Shown here: positions 55,865-64,000 of the stretch, piece after piece | How the letters are laid out: each line of letters starts with the position of its first letter | Position numbering within the stretch: position 1 is the first letter of the stretch | Assembly: GCA_009829735.1 (NCBI GenBank) | Contig: CM020618.1 | Coordinates: 39,795,030-39,859,029 of the forward strand | Direction of reading: 5' to 3' | DNA length: 64,000 bases | Source of the DNA: Pyropia yezoensis | Lineage: Eukaryota; Rhodophyta; Bangiophyceae; Bangiales; Bangiaceae | Notes under the pieces: generated by a model | What the model was told of the DNA's origin: nothing | Seen by the model: only the letters and a program-made list of their open reading frames with translations | Databases searched by the model: none | Made by a program: the position numbers and the translations under genes

Positions 55865-56530
55865 CGAGCCGCCGCCGCCACGGCCCAGGGCCACGAAGCG
55901 CCGGCGGCAGCACCGGCGGCCGTCACGACAGTGGTGGCGGCGGTGGCGGTGGCGGCGGTGGCGGCGGTGGTGGCAACGCCGAGGTAGGGGGGCCGCGGCG
56001 GGGTGCGCGGGGGCGAGGGCGTGAAGCGGCGGTCACGCTATCGCCTGTCCCTCCAAAGGCCAATGACAAGGCGGCACCACCCTGCCTGCATGTCGCGGCG
56101 GCCCTCTTGGTCACGTGCCCTCCCCCTCCCAAAAACGGACAGCGCTCCTCCCCTCCCCGCACCCCCCCAGTGGCGCCGGAGACTGGAGCGGTGAGCTCCC
56201 GACATTGCGTAGCGCCCATAGTGTGCCCGCCCCGCGCCGGGGGTGGAGTGTAGGGTCCACAGGCACCAGCGGCAAGGGAGTTGGGAGGGGGTCGGAGTGA
56301 GGGAAAAATGGGGGTTTTGGGGAGAGGGTGGGGGGAGTCGAGGGCCGAAGGGTCAGGGCGCCGAGTCACCGTCGCCACCTCGGCGGCTGTGTGCGCTCCA
56401 TCATCCTCACCCCTGCGGTCAATGGCCAGGCCCGGCTTGTCTGCACGCGGGGTGCGTCGAGGCGCACGTGCCGCAGAGCGTGTTGGCACTTGTATTAATA
56501 CTGTACAGAGGCAGCACAGATCAATAGAAT
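55865..56530. other. Low-complexity sequence between pogo element and AspH-like gene
   Basis: Contains a GGTGGCGGC run near 55930-55975 and no supported gene. Confidence 0.5.
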
Positions 56531-56535
56531 ACGAA

Positions 56536-56541
56536 TTTATT
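56536..56541 (-). terminator. Probable poly(A) signal of the AspH-like gene
   Basis: AATAAA on the minus strand, about 235 bp downstream of the stop of the minus-strand gene at 56772, in a short AT-richer patch. Confidence 0.4.
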
Positions 56542-56771
56542 GAACAGAAAAACCTGGAAAACTAAGAAGGGCAGTGTTCTCTCTTGACGACGCAAAGCGA
56601 GCACGAACGCCCCGGTTGGCTCCAGCTCCCCCCCCCAAATGAACGAGACGGCACTCGACGCCGCCGATCAGTCGCGACCACCGAGCGCGGGCCCCCTTCT
56701 CCCCCCCCTTCCCCTCCCGACCCGCCGCTGTGTGCCCTCCGCGGGAACTGCTGCCACCGCCGTCCGCGGCG

Positions 56772-57881
56772 TCATCCGCGGCGCCACGGGAGGGCCCACC
56801 ACGCGCGTGCCGCACCGCCGCCACCGCGCCCACTTCCCCCACCACTGCCGCCGCCGCCGCTGGGGCCACCCGCCGTGGCGGCGATCGCCGCCGCCCGCGT
56901 CGTCGTGGAGCGGGCCGTGTTGCCCGTGGCGGCGGCGGCGGCGGCATCTTCCGCCGCCACCGCCGCAGCCGCCGCCGCCGCCTCGGCGGCGTTGCGCTCA
57001 GCGTGGCATGCGTAGAGGGCTTCCAGGGCGGTGACCTCGGCGGCAGACAGGTCGGGGTGCCACACGTCGGCGACCAGCACCACTCGCGGCGTCGCCGCCC
57101 CGTTCCACGTCTTGTGCACAAACGCCGTGTCGAGCAGCACCACCCCGCCCTCTGTCCACGCCACGCGCTGCTCGCCAATGGCGATCCACGCCGCCCCCGC
57201 GGGGGCGGGGATGGTGCACCCCAGGTGGGCGGTGAGGATAAAGTTGAGGCCGTCGCTGTGGGCCGAGATGCCCGTCCCGGGGGCCTGTCGCGCAAAGGCG
57301 AGGGAGCGGGGGGCCAGCGGCGCGCCCGCCACGGCCGCGGCCGTGGCGGGCATGCGAGGTAGGGGCGAGCTCGGCGGCTGCACCCCCTCCCACCGCAGCT
57401 GCAGCGCCGACCAGCCGCCCAGGTGCACCGCCTCGTGCGGGCGGTAGGTCGCACCAGCCGGGTGCGGCGGCTGCCCGCCGCCGCCGTTAGTGCGGCTGCG
57501 GCGGGGACCGGAGTCCGTGCCCGCCCCTGCACCGCCGCACCCTCCCGCATCGCCCGTCACGGCCGCCAGCTCGGCTTGGATGGCGGGCGTCGCCGCGGTG
57601 AGCGCCCCCACCCACACCATCCCCGCCGTGTCCACCACCGGCACGGGCGGGGGTAGGCCCGGGTAAAACTCTCGGCCCGGTCGGTAGGTGGGCGGCAGCG
57701 TGTGGCGGGGCGGCCGCGGCCGCTCGCCGCGGGCCGTCTCGGCAAACGCCCAAAAGCGGGCCAGGCCGGGGGTGGACGCGCCGACGCGCGCCTCGACGGC
57801 CTCCCAAAACGCCGCCTTATCCACCGCCGACCGCCGTGGCCGCGGCCGCGGGGCAGCGCCGCCACCGCCGCTGGCCACCAT
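56772..57881 (-). CDS. Aspartyl/asparaginyl beta-hydroxylase family oxygenase
   Basis: A 2-oxoglutarate/Fe(II)-dependent dioxygenase of the AspH family, which hydroxylates Asp/Asn or related substrates. The C-terminal half carries ISAHSDGLNFILTAHLG (metal ligand region, about residues 206-222), WIAIGEQRVAWTEGGVVLLDTAFVHKTWNG (second His, about residue 255) and RVVLVADVWHPDLSAAEV with the 2OG-binding Arg. Together these are the family signature. After it comes an Ala/Gly-rich tail of about 90 residues. I prefer the start at ATG 57881 (MVASGGGG), because the frame upstream to 58196 is Pro/Ser/Ala run-on and a TATA-like TTATTATCG lies about 80 bp upstream on the minus strand. The longer start at 58196 (474 aa) remains possible. 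No intron is evident. The ligand motif here is HxD rather than the HxG of animal AspH. Confidence 0.8.
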   Translation of the reverse strand: MVASGGGGAAPRPRPRRSAVDKAAFWEAVEARVGASTPGLARFWAFAETARGERPRPPRHTLPPTYRPGREFYPGLPPPVPVVDTAGMVWVGALTAATPAIQAELAAVTGDAGGCGGAGAGTDSGPRRSRTNGGGGQPPHPAGATYRPHEAVHLGGWSALQLRWEGVQPPSSPLPRMPATAAAVAGAPLAPRSLAFARQAPGTGISAHSDGLNFILTAHLGCTIPAPAGAAWIAIGEQRVAWTEGGVVLLDTAFVHKTWNGAATPRVVLVADVWHPDLSAAEVTALEALYACHAERNAAEAAAAAAAVAAEDAAAAAATGNTARSTTTRAAAIAATAGGPSGGGGSGGGSGRGGGGAARAWWALPWRRG

Positions 57882-58199
57882 TGCCGTCTGTAGCACCCCG
57901 CTCTGCGGAACGTGGGAGTGGGGCAGGGGGTGGGCGACGGGCCCCACCGCCCATCGACCGCGATAATAAGGGAGGGCAGGGCGGCTCGGGCAGAGCGCCG
58001 CCGACCTGCCGCTGCGGGCGTGGGCCGGGGCGGACGGGAAGAGTGCGAGAGGGGGAGTGTACGCGACCGCAACGGCAGAAGGAGGATCGGTCGCCGTGGC
58101 TCCCGAGGGGGGAGAAGTGCCGGCGGCACTCTCAAGGAAGCTGCCGTCGGTCATCATGGTAGCTGGGGGCAGGCAGGTGGGTGGGCCGGTGGTCAATGC

Positions 58200-59444
58200 G
58201 GCTTTGCAGGAACCCCAGCGCGTGGAAAGCCCCGTTGGGGATGGCGCAAGGCCGGGGAAGAATGGGAGCGGCAGTCACTGCGGGCGCCACTTCCTGAGGC
58301 GGGTGGGCTGAACGGTGGCGGAGCACACTTGCACAGACGACGCGCCCCGCAAAGGCGGGAACGGAAGGGGTTGTGGGGGGGACCGGGAGCGGCCGCTGAT
58401 GCCCATCGCCAGTGAAAGTGAAGCGGGGCGAAGCCGGGTGAGGCAGGGCGCCCGTGGTCGTGTGGACGCTCTCCCTCCCGGGCGCATCTTGCGGGTCCTC
58501 CCCCGCCCGCGTCCGTGGCTGGCCCGGCCCCAGCCACCCCTGGCTGCCTCTCCCCCACCCTCCCGTGGCGGGTGTGGCATCCGCAGTGGGCCGCAGTGGG
58601 CAAATCCCCCACGCACCCCTGCACCTCCCGCACTTCACCTCATCAGCTGCGCAGGGCAAGGCGGAGCGGCCCGCCGCAGGTGTACCTCCCGCACCCCCCC
58701 CCTGCACGGCAGCCATGTTGGGTTCGCCGGCCGCGGCACACTCCACCCCCGCACCGCTCATGGGGTAGGCGGGAGTCCCTGCTGCCAGAGCGGCCCGCTG
58801 CACTCCGCCTCCGTCCCCGCGCAGCGCGAGCTCTTCCCAACAGCCAGTCCTGCTCACAGAAGCTCCTCCCCCCGCGGTACCCCTCCGTGCACGTGGCTCT
58901 TGCTTGAGCGAGTGGACTTGCCCTGTCCCTGGCGGAGCAGAGGGGAGGGTCTCGGTATCGTCGCCACGGCTGCCATTGAGCGGGGCGCCCGGTCCTTGCT
59001 GTCCAAACCATCCGTTGACTCTTGACGCGGCGCACCTCGCGGCGGAGATCGCCCGAGGCGGATTGGATCCATTGCGAAGGCCGTTGTCGATTTTGGACCG
59101 TCCAATCAGGGTGGGTCCGAACGAGGCAAGTACGTTGTAAGAATTGGTAATACTTTACTGCGATGCTGCTTTCAACAGTCCATTCAACGGTCACAAGAAC
59201 TATCACGAGCGTCCAGGTCTGCAAACACGGTGGGTACCGGCTGCTGCATTTTCGGTACACCCCGTCCGCCTCTGTCGCGCTGGCCAGACGCCGCCTCTGC
59301 CGACCCCCTCCGCGCCACCCCTCCGATCAACGCCTCTCGGGGTCACTGCGCGGCAATACTGGCGCGCCATGCGGCTCTGCCGTGGTTCTGTCACCCTGCC
59401 GCCCCCCACCCCCCGCCCCCTTCCCTTTCATCGCCCTCGCCGCC
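58200..59444. promoter_or_regulatory. Divergent intergenic region between AspH-like gene and XPF
   Basis: About 1.2 kb upstream of both genes. It contains CCAATCAG at 59102-59109, a CCAAT-type box about 335 bp before the XPF start, within a locally less GC-rich patch (59040-59170) that would suit a promoter. Long frames here (for example 58315-59025) are Pro/Arg-rich and I do not accept them. No other gene is supported. Confidence 0.4.
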
Positions 59445-62400
59445 ATGCCGCCACTATTACCCTGCTATGAAGACCTTGTCGCGGACCTGCTCGCCTCCGA
59501 CGGCCTCGCCGTCGTTGGCCGCGGCCTGGGCGTCCACGCCATTGCGCACGCGCTGCTGACGGCGCTCGCCCCCCCCCCCCCCAAGCTGGTGCTCCTCCTC
59601 AACGCCCCCGCCGTGGTGGTCAGCCGGTCGCTCCTCCCCCTCTTTGCAGCCGCCCGCTCGCCCGACGCGGTCACGCCGCGGCTGGTCAACTCTGCCACCC
59701 CCGCCCGCGACCGCCGCGCCGTCTACGCGGCGGGGGGGGTGTTGGCCGTGTCGCCGACGGTGCTCAATGCAGACTTGCTGCGGGGCGACCTGCCCGTCGC
59801 CGCCGTCGCGGCGGTGGTGGTCCTGGCCGCGGACCGCGTCGCGGAGGGCGGCGTTGACGCGTTTAGCCTGCGGCTGCTGCGGCAGCGCAACCGGGCGTTT
59901 GGCGTCAAGGGCCTAGCCGAGGACGCGCCGGGGATTGCGCGGGGCTTCCACACTGCGGAGCGGGTGCTGCGGTCCCTCTTCATGACCCGCCTGTTCCTGG
60001 TTCCCCGCTTTACCGTCAGCGTGCGGGCGGTGCTGGAGGCTCACCCGCCCGAGGTGGTGGCCCTGACCGTAGGGCTCGGCGGCCTGGCGATGCGCCTCAG
60101 GGCGGCACTGGTGCGGTGCATGGCGCTGACGGGGGAGGAGCTGCGACGCGCCGCACCGCCGTCGGTGGACTTGCCGACGCTCCCGCCGCTACGACGCGGC
60201 GGCGCAGCCACCGCCACCGCCACCGCCACTGCCGACGCTGCCGACGACGATGGCAGTGGGGATGACCCCGCGGCAGTGGCGGCGACCATTGCATTTGCCG
60301 CGTCCATGCACGCTGCCTCACGCCGGCAGTTTGCGTCTATGTGGCACGCCATGCCCGCCAAAACGCGGCAGCTGGTTATGGACCTGTCGGGCCTCCACAC
60401 TCTCCTCAGCGCCCTCACCCGCCTGTCAGCGGTGCACTGGGCGGCGGCGCTGGGGTCGGCCGCTGCCGCCGACGGCGGGCGCAGCTACTGGCTGGTGACG
60501 CGGGAGGGGGAGGCGGTGTTTCGTCTGGCCCGGGCGCGCGTGTATACGCTTCGACGAGGTGCAGGGGCGGGCTCCCCCGCCAGTTCTGCGTCACCGGGGG
60601 GGGGGGGGGCGTCGGCGGCCGGTCGAAATGGCCAGCGGACGCTCCCGTTGGGCGTCCCCAGGCGTCCCGCCCCGCTGGGGCCGTCGCCGCCCAAGCGGCC
60701 TCGTCCTGTCGGCAGCGGTGGCGACGGCGCCGGAGGAGACGGCGCCGCGGCGCCCCCCCCACCCCCGCCTACGGTGGTGACGCCGACGCTTGAGCCCAAC
60801 CCCAAGTGGTCCACCCTCAACGCCGTGCTTTATGAAATTGCCACCACGCTTGGGGAGGGGGGGCAGCCGCCCGCCCCGGCCGACATGGGTGCTGGCGATG
60901 GAGGCTTGGCGGCACTGCCGCCGGGTCTCCAATCCGCGCCCCCAATGCCTGCTGCAGGCAACGGTAATGACGTTGGCGCAGAGGTGGTCCTGCTGGACAG
61001 TGATGGCGATGCCGATGAGGGTGGGGAAGTCGAGGACACCATTCGGGCCGCCGACGCTACCCCGCGGCGCGGCACTAGAGGACGTGGCCGCCGCGGCCGA
61101 GGGGACGCAGCTGTTCCCGTTGGCGACGGTGATGCCGCTGGGCTGGTCGCCACCCCCCGGCGTAGTGGGCGTAAGCGGCGGGCGGCCGCGGGGTCGGCTA
61201 CGCCCCCCCCGTCGGAAGGCACACTCTCCTCCCCATTGCCTGAGCCGACTTTCCCCCCCCCTTCTCTTGCCGACCCCGCGCCTGACGCCCCCTCTGCCGG
61301 CGTTGCTGCTGCCGCCGCGGCAGCCGCATCGCCCACTATCTTTGTGGGCGTCCGTGACGAGCAGGCCATGGTGCAGGTGGCGGCGGTGCTGACGCTGGGT
61401 AGCACGTCTTACCTCCAGCGGCAGCTGCTGCGGCTTGGGCCGGGGGCGCTCGGCCTGCACTTTCGGCGGCGGCGTCGGCGGCGCTGGAAGCGCCGCGCCG
61501 CTGCGGTTGGTGGTGGTAGCTGGGGGACAAGAGCTGCTGTCGTGGCGACATCGGCGGCGCCGGCGGCGCCGGCGGCGGTGCTGTCGACATCGGCGGCGCC
61601 TGCGATGGTGTCGGCGGACCAGTCCACCCTGACACAGATGGAGACGGGAGCGGGGACGAGCGGGGCGGGCGAGGCGAGCGGGGCGGCAGCTGCCGCTGAC
61701 GACGCGTCACCGCCCCCCTCCCCGTCTGCGGACGACGCTCAAGAAGATGGCGGGGAGCTGGACGGCCTTGACCTGCTGCTGGGTGCGGGCACGACCCAGC
61801 GTGAGGTGGGCGACGGGGGCTCAGGCTCGGACGAGGAGGGCGGAATGGGCAGCAAAGGCGGCGGCTGGGTCGACGACGACGTGGCAGGGGGGGAGGGCGG
61901 ATTGGAGTCTGACCCGGAGGTTGCCGCCTACGAGGCGAGCCAGCGTGCACCAGACGATGACCCTCCACTGGCGCGGCCTGTCCACACGGCGTCGGCCAGT
62001 GGCCACGAGGGCACGCCGCCGCCCTCTTTTCCGGGAACGGGCGCCGGTGCGGCGGGCGCGTCCCCTTCCCCCCGCCCACCTCCTGGGGACGACCCCGCCG
62101 CGCTGCGCCCTGGCCGTGGGCGCAAGCGTGGAGTGGCGAGTCTCCTTGCCAACTCTCGCGACGCCGCCCGCGCCGAGGCGGCGCTCGCGCGCGTGCGCTC
62201 CGCGGCAGAGGCAGCGGCGGCGGCCGCCCTGGCCGCCGCGACCACCGACTTTGATGCGCATTTTGGGCCCGTCCTGGGCGCGATACCGTCGCCGCCGAGC
62301 CGCTGGTGGCCGGCAACGTCGTCGGCCGCGACGACAACGGTCGCGGGAGTGCCCGCATCGGCGGCAGCAACAGCCGTGGCGCCGCGGTCGTCGACGGCTG

Positions 62401-63950
62401 TCGACCACCAACCGACACTGACGCAGATGGAGGCGGCGACGGGTGCGGCGGCCGCGTCTGCTGCGGGTGGGCCGCCGCCCGTCCGCACGGCGCCGCTCGA
62501 GTTGGTCCTCCGCCCGCAGCGGGCGCCGTCTGGCGCCACGTCAGCGCTGCTGTCGGCCCTGTCGCCATCGTTTGTGGTGCTCTACGACCCGGAACTGTCG
62601 CTGGTGCGAGAGGTGGAGGTACTAGCGGCGGAGCGCGCGGCGGGCAATGGGAGCGATGCGTCTGCATTGAGTATCGTCGCTCCGGGCACACTCGGGGAGG
62701 AAGATGATGGGCAAGGCGGAGAACAGGAGCCACGCGGCACCCCCGCGGCTGGTGATGCACACGACGCCACCAACGGCAACGTATCCCCCATCCGCCGCTC
62801 CTCTTCCTCCCCTTCGCCTATAGTGGTCCCCCCCTTGCGGGTGTATCTCATTCGGTACGACCGGGGCATCGATGACGAGCGCTACGCCGCGGCCGCCTCC
62901 CAAGAGGCTTCCGCGTTTGAAACCCTCATCCGCCAGCGCGCGCGGATGACGACGCATGCGGAGCAAGACGGGCGCATCGACGCGGCGGCCGTGGCCGCTT
63001 CGGTGGCGGCTGTCCTCGATGCAGAGGACCCCAGTGCTGGTGGCGGCGGCAACCGCCGGGACGCTCGGCGGCGGGCGGCCGCCACTACGGACGGCGCCCC
63101 CGCGGTGCTGACGTCCGACGCGGCCCGCCGAGGTCGGGTCATTGTCGATGCGCGGGAGCTTCGGTCGGGCCTACCATCTGCCCTCGATGCGGCGGGGCTG
63201 GCTGTGGTACCCGCCACGCTCGCCGTGGGGGATTATGTTGTGTCCCCGCGGCTGGCGGTGGAGCGCAAGTCGCCTAGTGACTTGGCGTCGTCGCTCGCGT
63301 CGGGCCGGCTAGCGACGCAGGCAGCCGCGCTCATCCGTCACTACGCCATGCCGTCGCTGCTGCTGCACCTAGGGGGCAACTCGGCGGGCGCGGGGAGTGG
63401 GTCGGGTAGCGGGAGTTCCGGGCGTGCTCACTACTCCCTGTCGCCCTCCTACTCGGATATCCCCGCCGAGCTGTCGCCCACCCACATCCTTTCCCGACTG
63501 GTGCTGCTCGTCCTCAACTTTCCACAGCTGCGGCTGCTGTGGTCGTCGTCGTCCCGGGACGCGGCGGCGCTCCTGGCGGCGCTCAAGGCTGTTGAAGAGG
63601 GGGAGCCGGACGAGAGCGTGGCGGTCGCGCTGGGTGGCATTGGGGCGGTGGCGCCGCTGCCGGGCGTGGAGGTGGCCGACGCGGTGGGGCTCCTCGACGG
63701 GGACGAGGGGTCACGTGATGGGGGTGACGGCGGGAGCAGCCTGGATGCCGAGGCCATGCTCCGCTCCCTCCCGGGGGTGGACAGCGGCAACGCGTCGCGG
63801 GTGATGCGGTCGGTGGGTTCGGTGGCGGAGCTGGTGGGGCTGTCGCGTGCGCGGATGACCGAGGTGCTGGGCTCGGCCGCCGCCGCGTCGGCGCTATGGT
63901 CGTTTGTGCACCAGGTACCGCCACCCGACATGGTGCCGGTGCCATCATAG
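59445..63950 (+). CDS. XPF: XPF/RAD1 structure-specific DNA repair endonuclease
   Basis: Catalytic subunit of the XPF-ERCC1 5'-flap endonuclease of nucleotide excision and crosslink repair (nuclear), about 1,501 aa. The start is ATG 59445 (GCCGCCATGCC), where homology begins (YEDLVADLLASDGLAVVGRGLG). The frame is open upstream to 59163. In order: a degenerate helicase domain (YAAGGVLAVSPTVLNADLL, AERVLRSLFMTRLFLVPRF) to about residue 340; PNPKW at about 450; long Gly/Ala/Pro/Asp-rich insertions with LTQM motifs; VVLYDPELSLVREVEV at about 1040; RVYLIRYDRGIDDERY at about 1133; the ERCC4 nuclease with GDYVVSP and ERKSPSD (residues 1262-1279); and C-terminal helix-hairpin-helix (LRSLPGVDSGNASRVMRS). 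Human XPF is about 916 aa, and the excess is in low-complexity linkers. No intron or damage is seen. Confidence 0.95.
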   Translation: MPPLLPCYEDLVADLLASDGLAVVGRGLGVHAIAHALLTALAPPPPKLVLLLNAPAVVVSRSLLPLFAAARSPDAVTPRLVNSATPARDRRAVYAAGGVLAVSPTVLNADLLRGDLPVAAVAAVVVLAADRVAEGGVDAFSLRLLRQRNRAFGVKGLAEDAPGIARGFHTAERVLRSLFMTRLFLVPRFTVSVRAVLEAHPPEVVALTVGLGGLAMRLRAALVRCMALTGEELRRAAPPSVDLPTLPPLRRGGAATATATATADAADDDGSGDDPAAVAATIAFAASMHAASRRQFASMWHAMPAKTRQLVMDLSGLHTLLSALTRLSAVHWAAALGSAAAADGGRSYWLVTREGEAVFRLARARVYTLRRGAGAGSPASSASPGGGGASAAGRNGQRTLPLGVPRRPAPLGPSPPKRPRPVGSGGDGAGGDGAAAPPPPPPTVVTPTLEPNPKWSTLNAVLYEIATTLGEGGQPPAPADMGAGDGGLAALPPGLQSAPPMPAAGNGNDVGAEVVLLDSDGDADEGGEVEDTIRAADATPRRGTRGRGRRGRGDAAVPVGDGDAAGLVATPRRSGRKRRAAAGSATPPPSEGTLSSPLPEPTFPPPSLADPAPDAPSAGVAAAAAAAASPTIFVGVRDEQAMVQVAAVLTLGSTSYLQRQLLRLGPGALGLHFRRRRRRRWKRRAAAVGGGSWGTRAAVVATSAAPAAPAAVLSTSAAPAMVSADQSTLTQMETGAGTSGAGEASGAAAAADDASPPPSPSADDAQEDGGELDGLDLLLGAGTTQREVGDGGSGSDEEGGMGSKGGGWVDDDVAGGEGGLESDPEVAAYEASQRAPDDDPPLARPVHTASASGHEGTPPPSFPGTGAGAAGASPSPRPPPGDDPAALRPGRGRKRGVASLLANSRDAARAEAALARVRSAAEAAAAAALAAATTDFDAHFGPVLGAIPSPPSRWWPATSSAATTTVAGVPASAAATAVAPRSSTAVDHQPTLTQMEAATGAAAASAAGGPPPVRTAPLELVLRPQRAPSGATSALLSALSPSFVVLYDPELSLVREVEVLAAERAAGNGSDASALSIVAPGTLGEEDDGQGGEQEPRGTPAAGDAHDATNGNVSPIRRSSSSPSPIVVPPLRVYLIRYDRGIDDERYAAAASQEASAFETLIRQRARMTTHAEQDGRIDAAAVAASVAAVLDAEDPSAGGGGNRRDARRRAAATTDGAPAVLTSDAARRGRVIVDARELRSGLPSALDAAGLAVVPATLAVGDYVVSPRLAVERKSPSDLASSLASGRLATQAAALIRHYAMPSLLLHLGGNSAGAGSGSGSGSSGRAHYSLSPSYSDIPAELSPTHILSRLVLLVLNFPQLRLLWSSSSRDAAALLAALKAVEEGEPDESVAVALGGIGAVAPLPGVEVADAVGLLDGDEGSRDGGDGGSSLDAEAMLRSLPGVDSGNASRVMRSVGSVAELVGLSRARMTEVLGSAAAASALWSFVHQVPPPDMVPVPS

Positions 63951-64000
63951 ATAACGACGGGGGACGAGCGGAGATGTGCATGTGCAACTAAGGGCAACGA

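Noticed and set aside
55923..56489. 188-codon minus-strand ORF ending in poly-Pro
   Set aside because: Driven by a GGTGGCGGC run; no motif, and it lies in the 3' flank of another gene.
1..64000. CRISPR arrays, rRNA genes, bacterial operon features
   Set aside because: None seen; coding style, chromodomain retroelements and XPF show that this is eukaryotic nuclear DNA.

Overview
The window looks like nuclear DNA of a GC-rich alga. A bangiophyte red alga (Porphyra/Pyropia type) is my best guess, by inference. The reasons are strongly GC-rich host DNA, two host genes readable as single long uninterrupted frames, an aspartyl/asparaginyl beta-hydroxylase of the type seen in algae, and dense Ty3/gypsy chromoviruses and DNA transposons. 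Only the right-hand ~8 kb holds confidently recognised host genes: a 2-oxoglutarate oxygenase of the AspH family (minus strand) and, divergently, a very long XPF/RAD1 (ERCC4) repair endonuclease. Everything to the left is mostly mobile-element territory.

Layout. 1-2934: the 3' end of a gypsy element (family A) joined to an inverted 5' end of the same family and an LTR relic. 3328-12928: a ~1 kb dispersed repeat R, split by an 8.5-kb Tc1/mariner-superfamily transposon. That transposon has 25-bp inverted termini and a TA duplication, and a second, unsplit copy of R at 52450-53504 serves as its empty site. 13294-15697: a decayed Crinkler/RHS-type P-loop NTPase gene cut off by a 5'-truncated family A element (15698-21972). 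22140-31867: an unrecognised decayed ORF, GC-rich sequence with minisatellites, and a gluconolactonase-like fragment. 31868-50721: a family A chromovirus with both LTRs, interrupted by a complete family B chromovirus (34328-43341, 5-bp duplication GGGCG) and by a CCAAT-rich MITE (43661-44122). 50722-55862: a short hypothetical ORF, repeat R, then a pogo-type DNA transposon whose transposase has one internal stop. 55865-64000: host genes.

The most unusual feature is a long ORF lying antisense between pol and the 3' LTR. It occurs in all three family A copies and, as a diverged but apparently related protein, in family B. Both families also share a primer-binding-site core. Family B has nearly identical LTRs yet several broken frames, and both family A pol copies share one internal stop, which suggests these elements were copied in a defective state.

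Limits: splice sites, RNA genes and most short ORFs in the GC-rich stretches cannot be judged by eye. Many long frames there are products of base composition and were left out.
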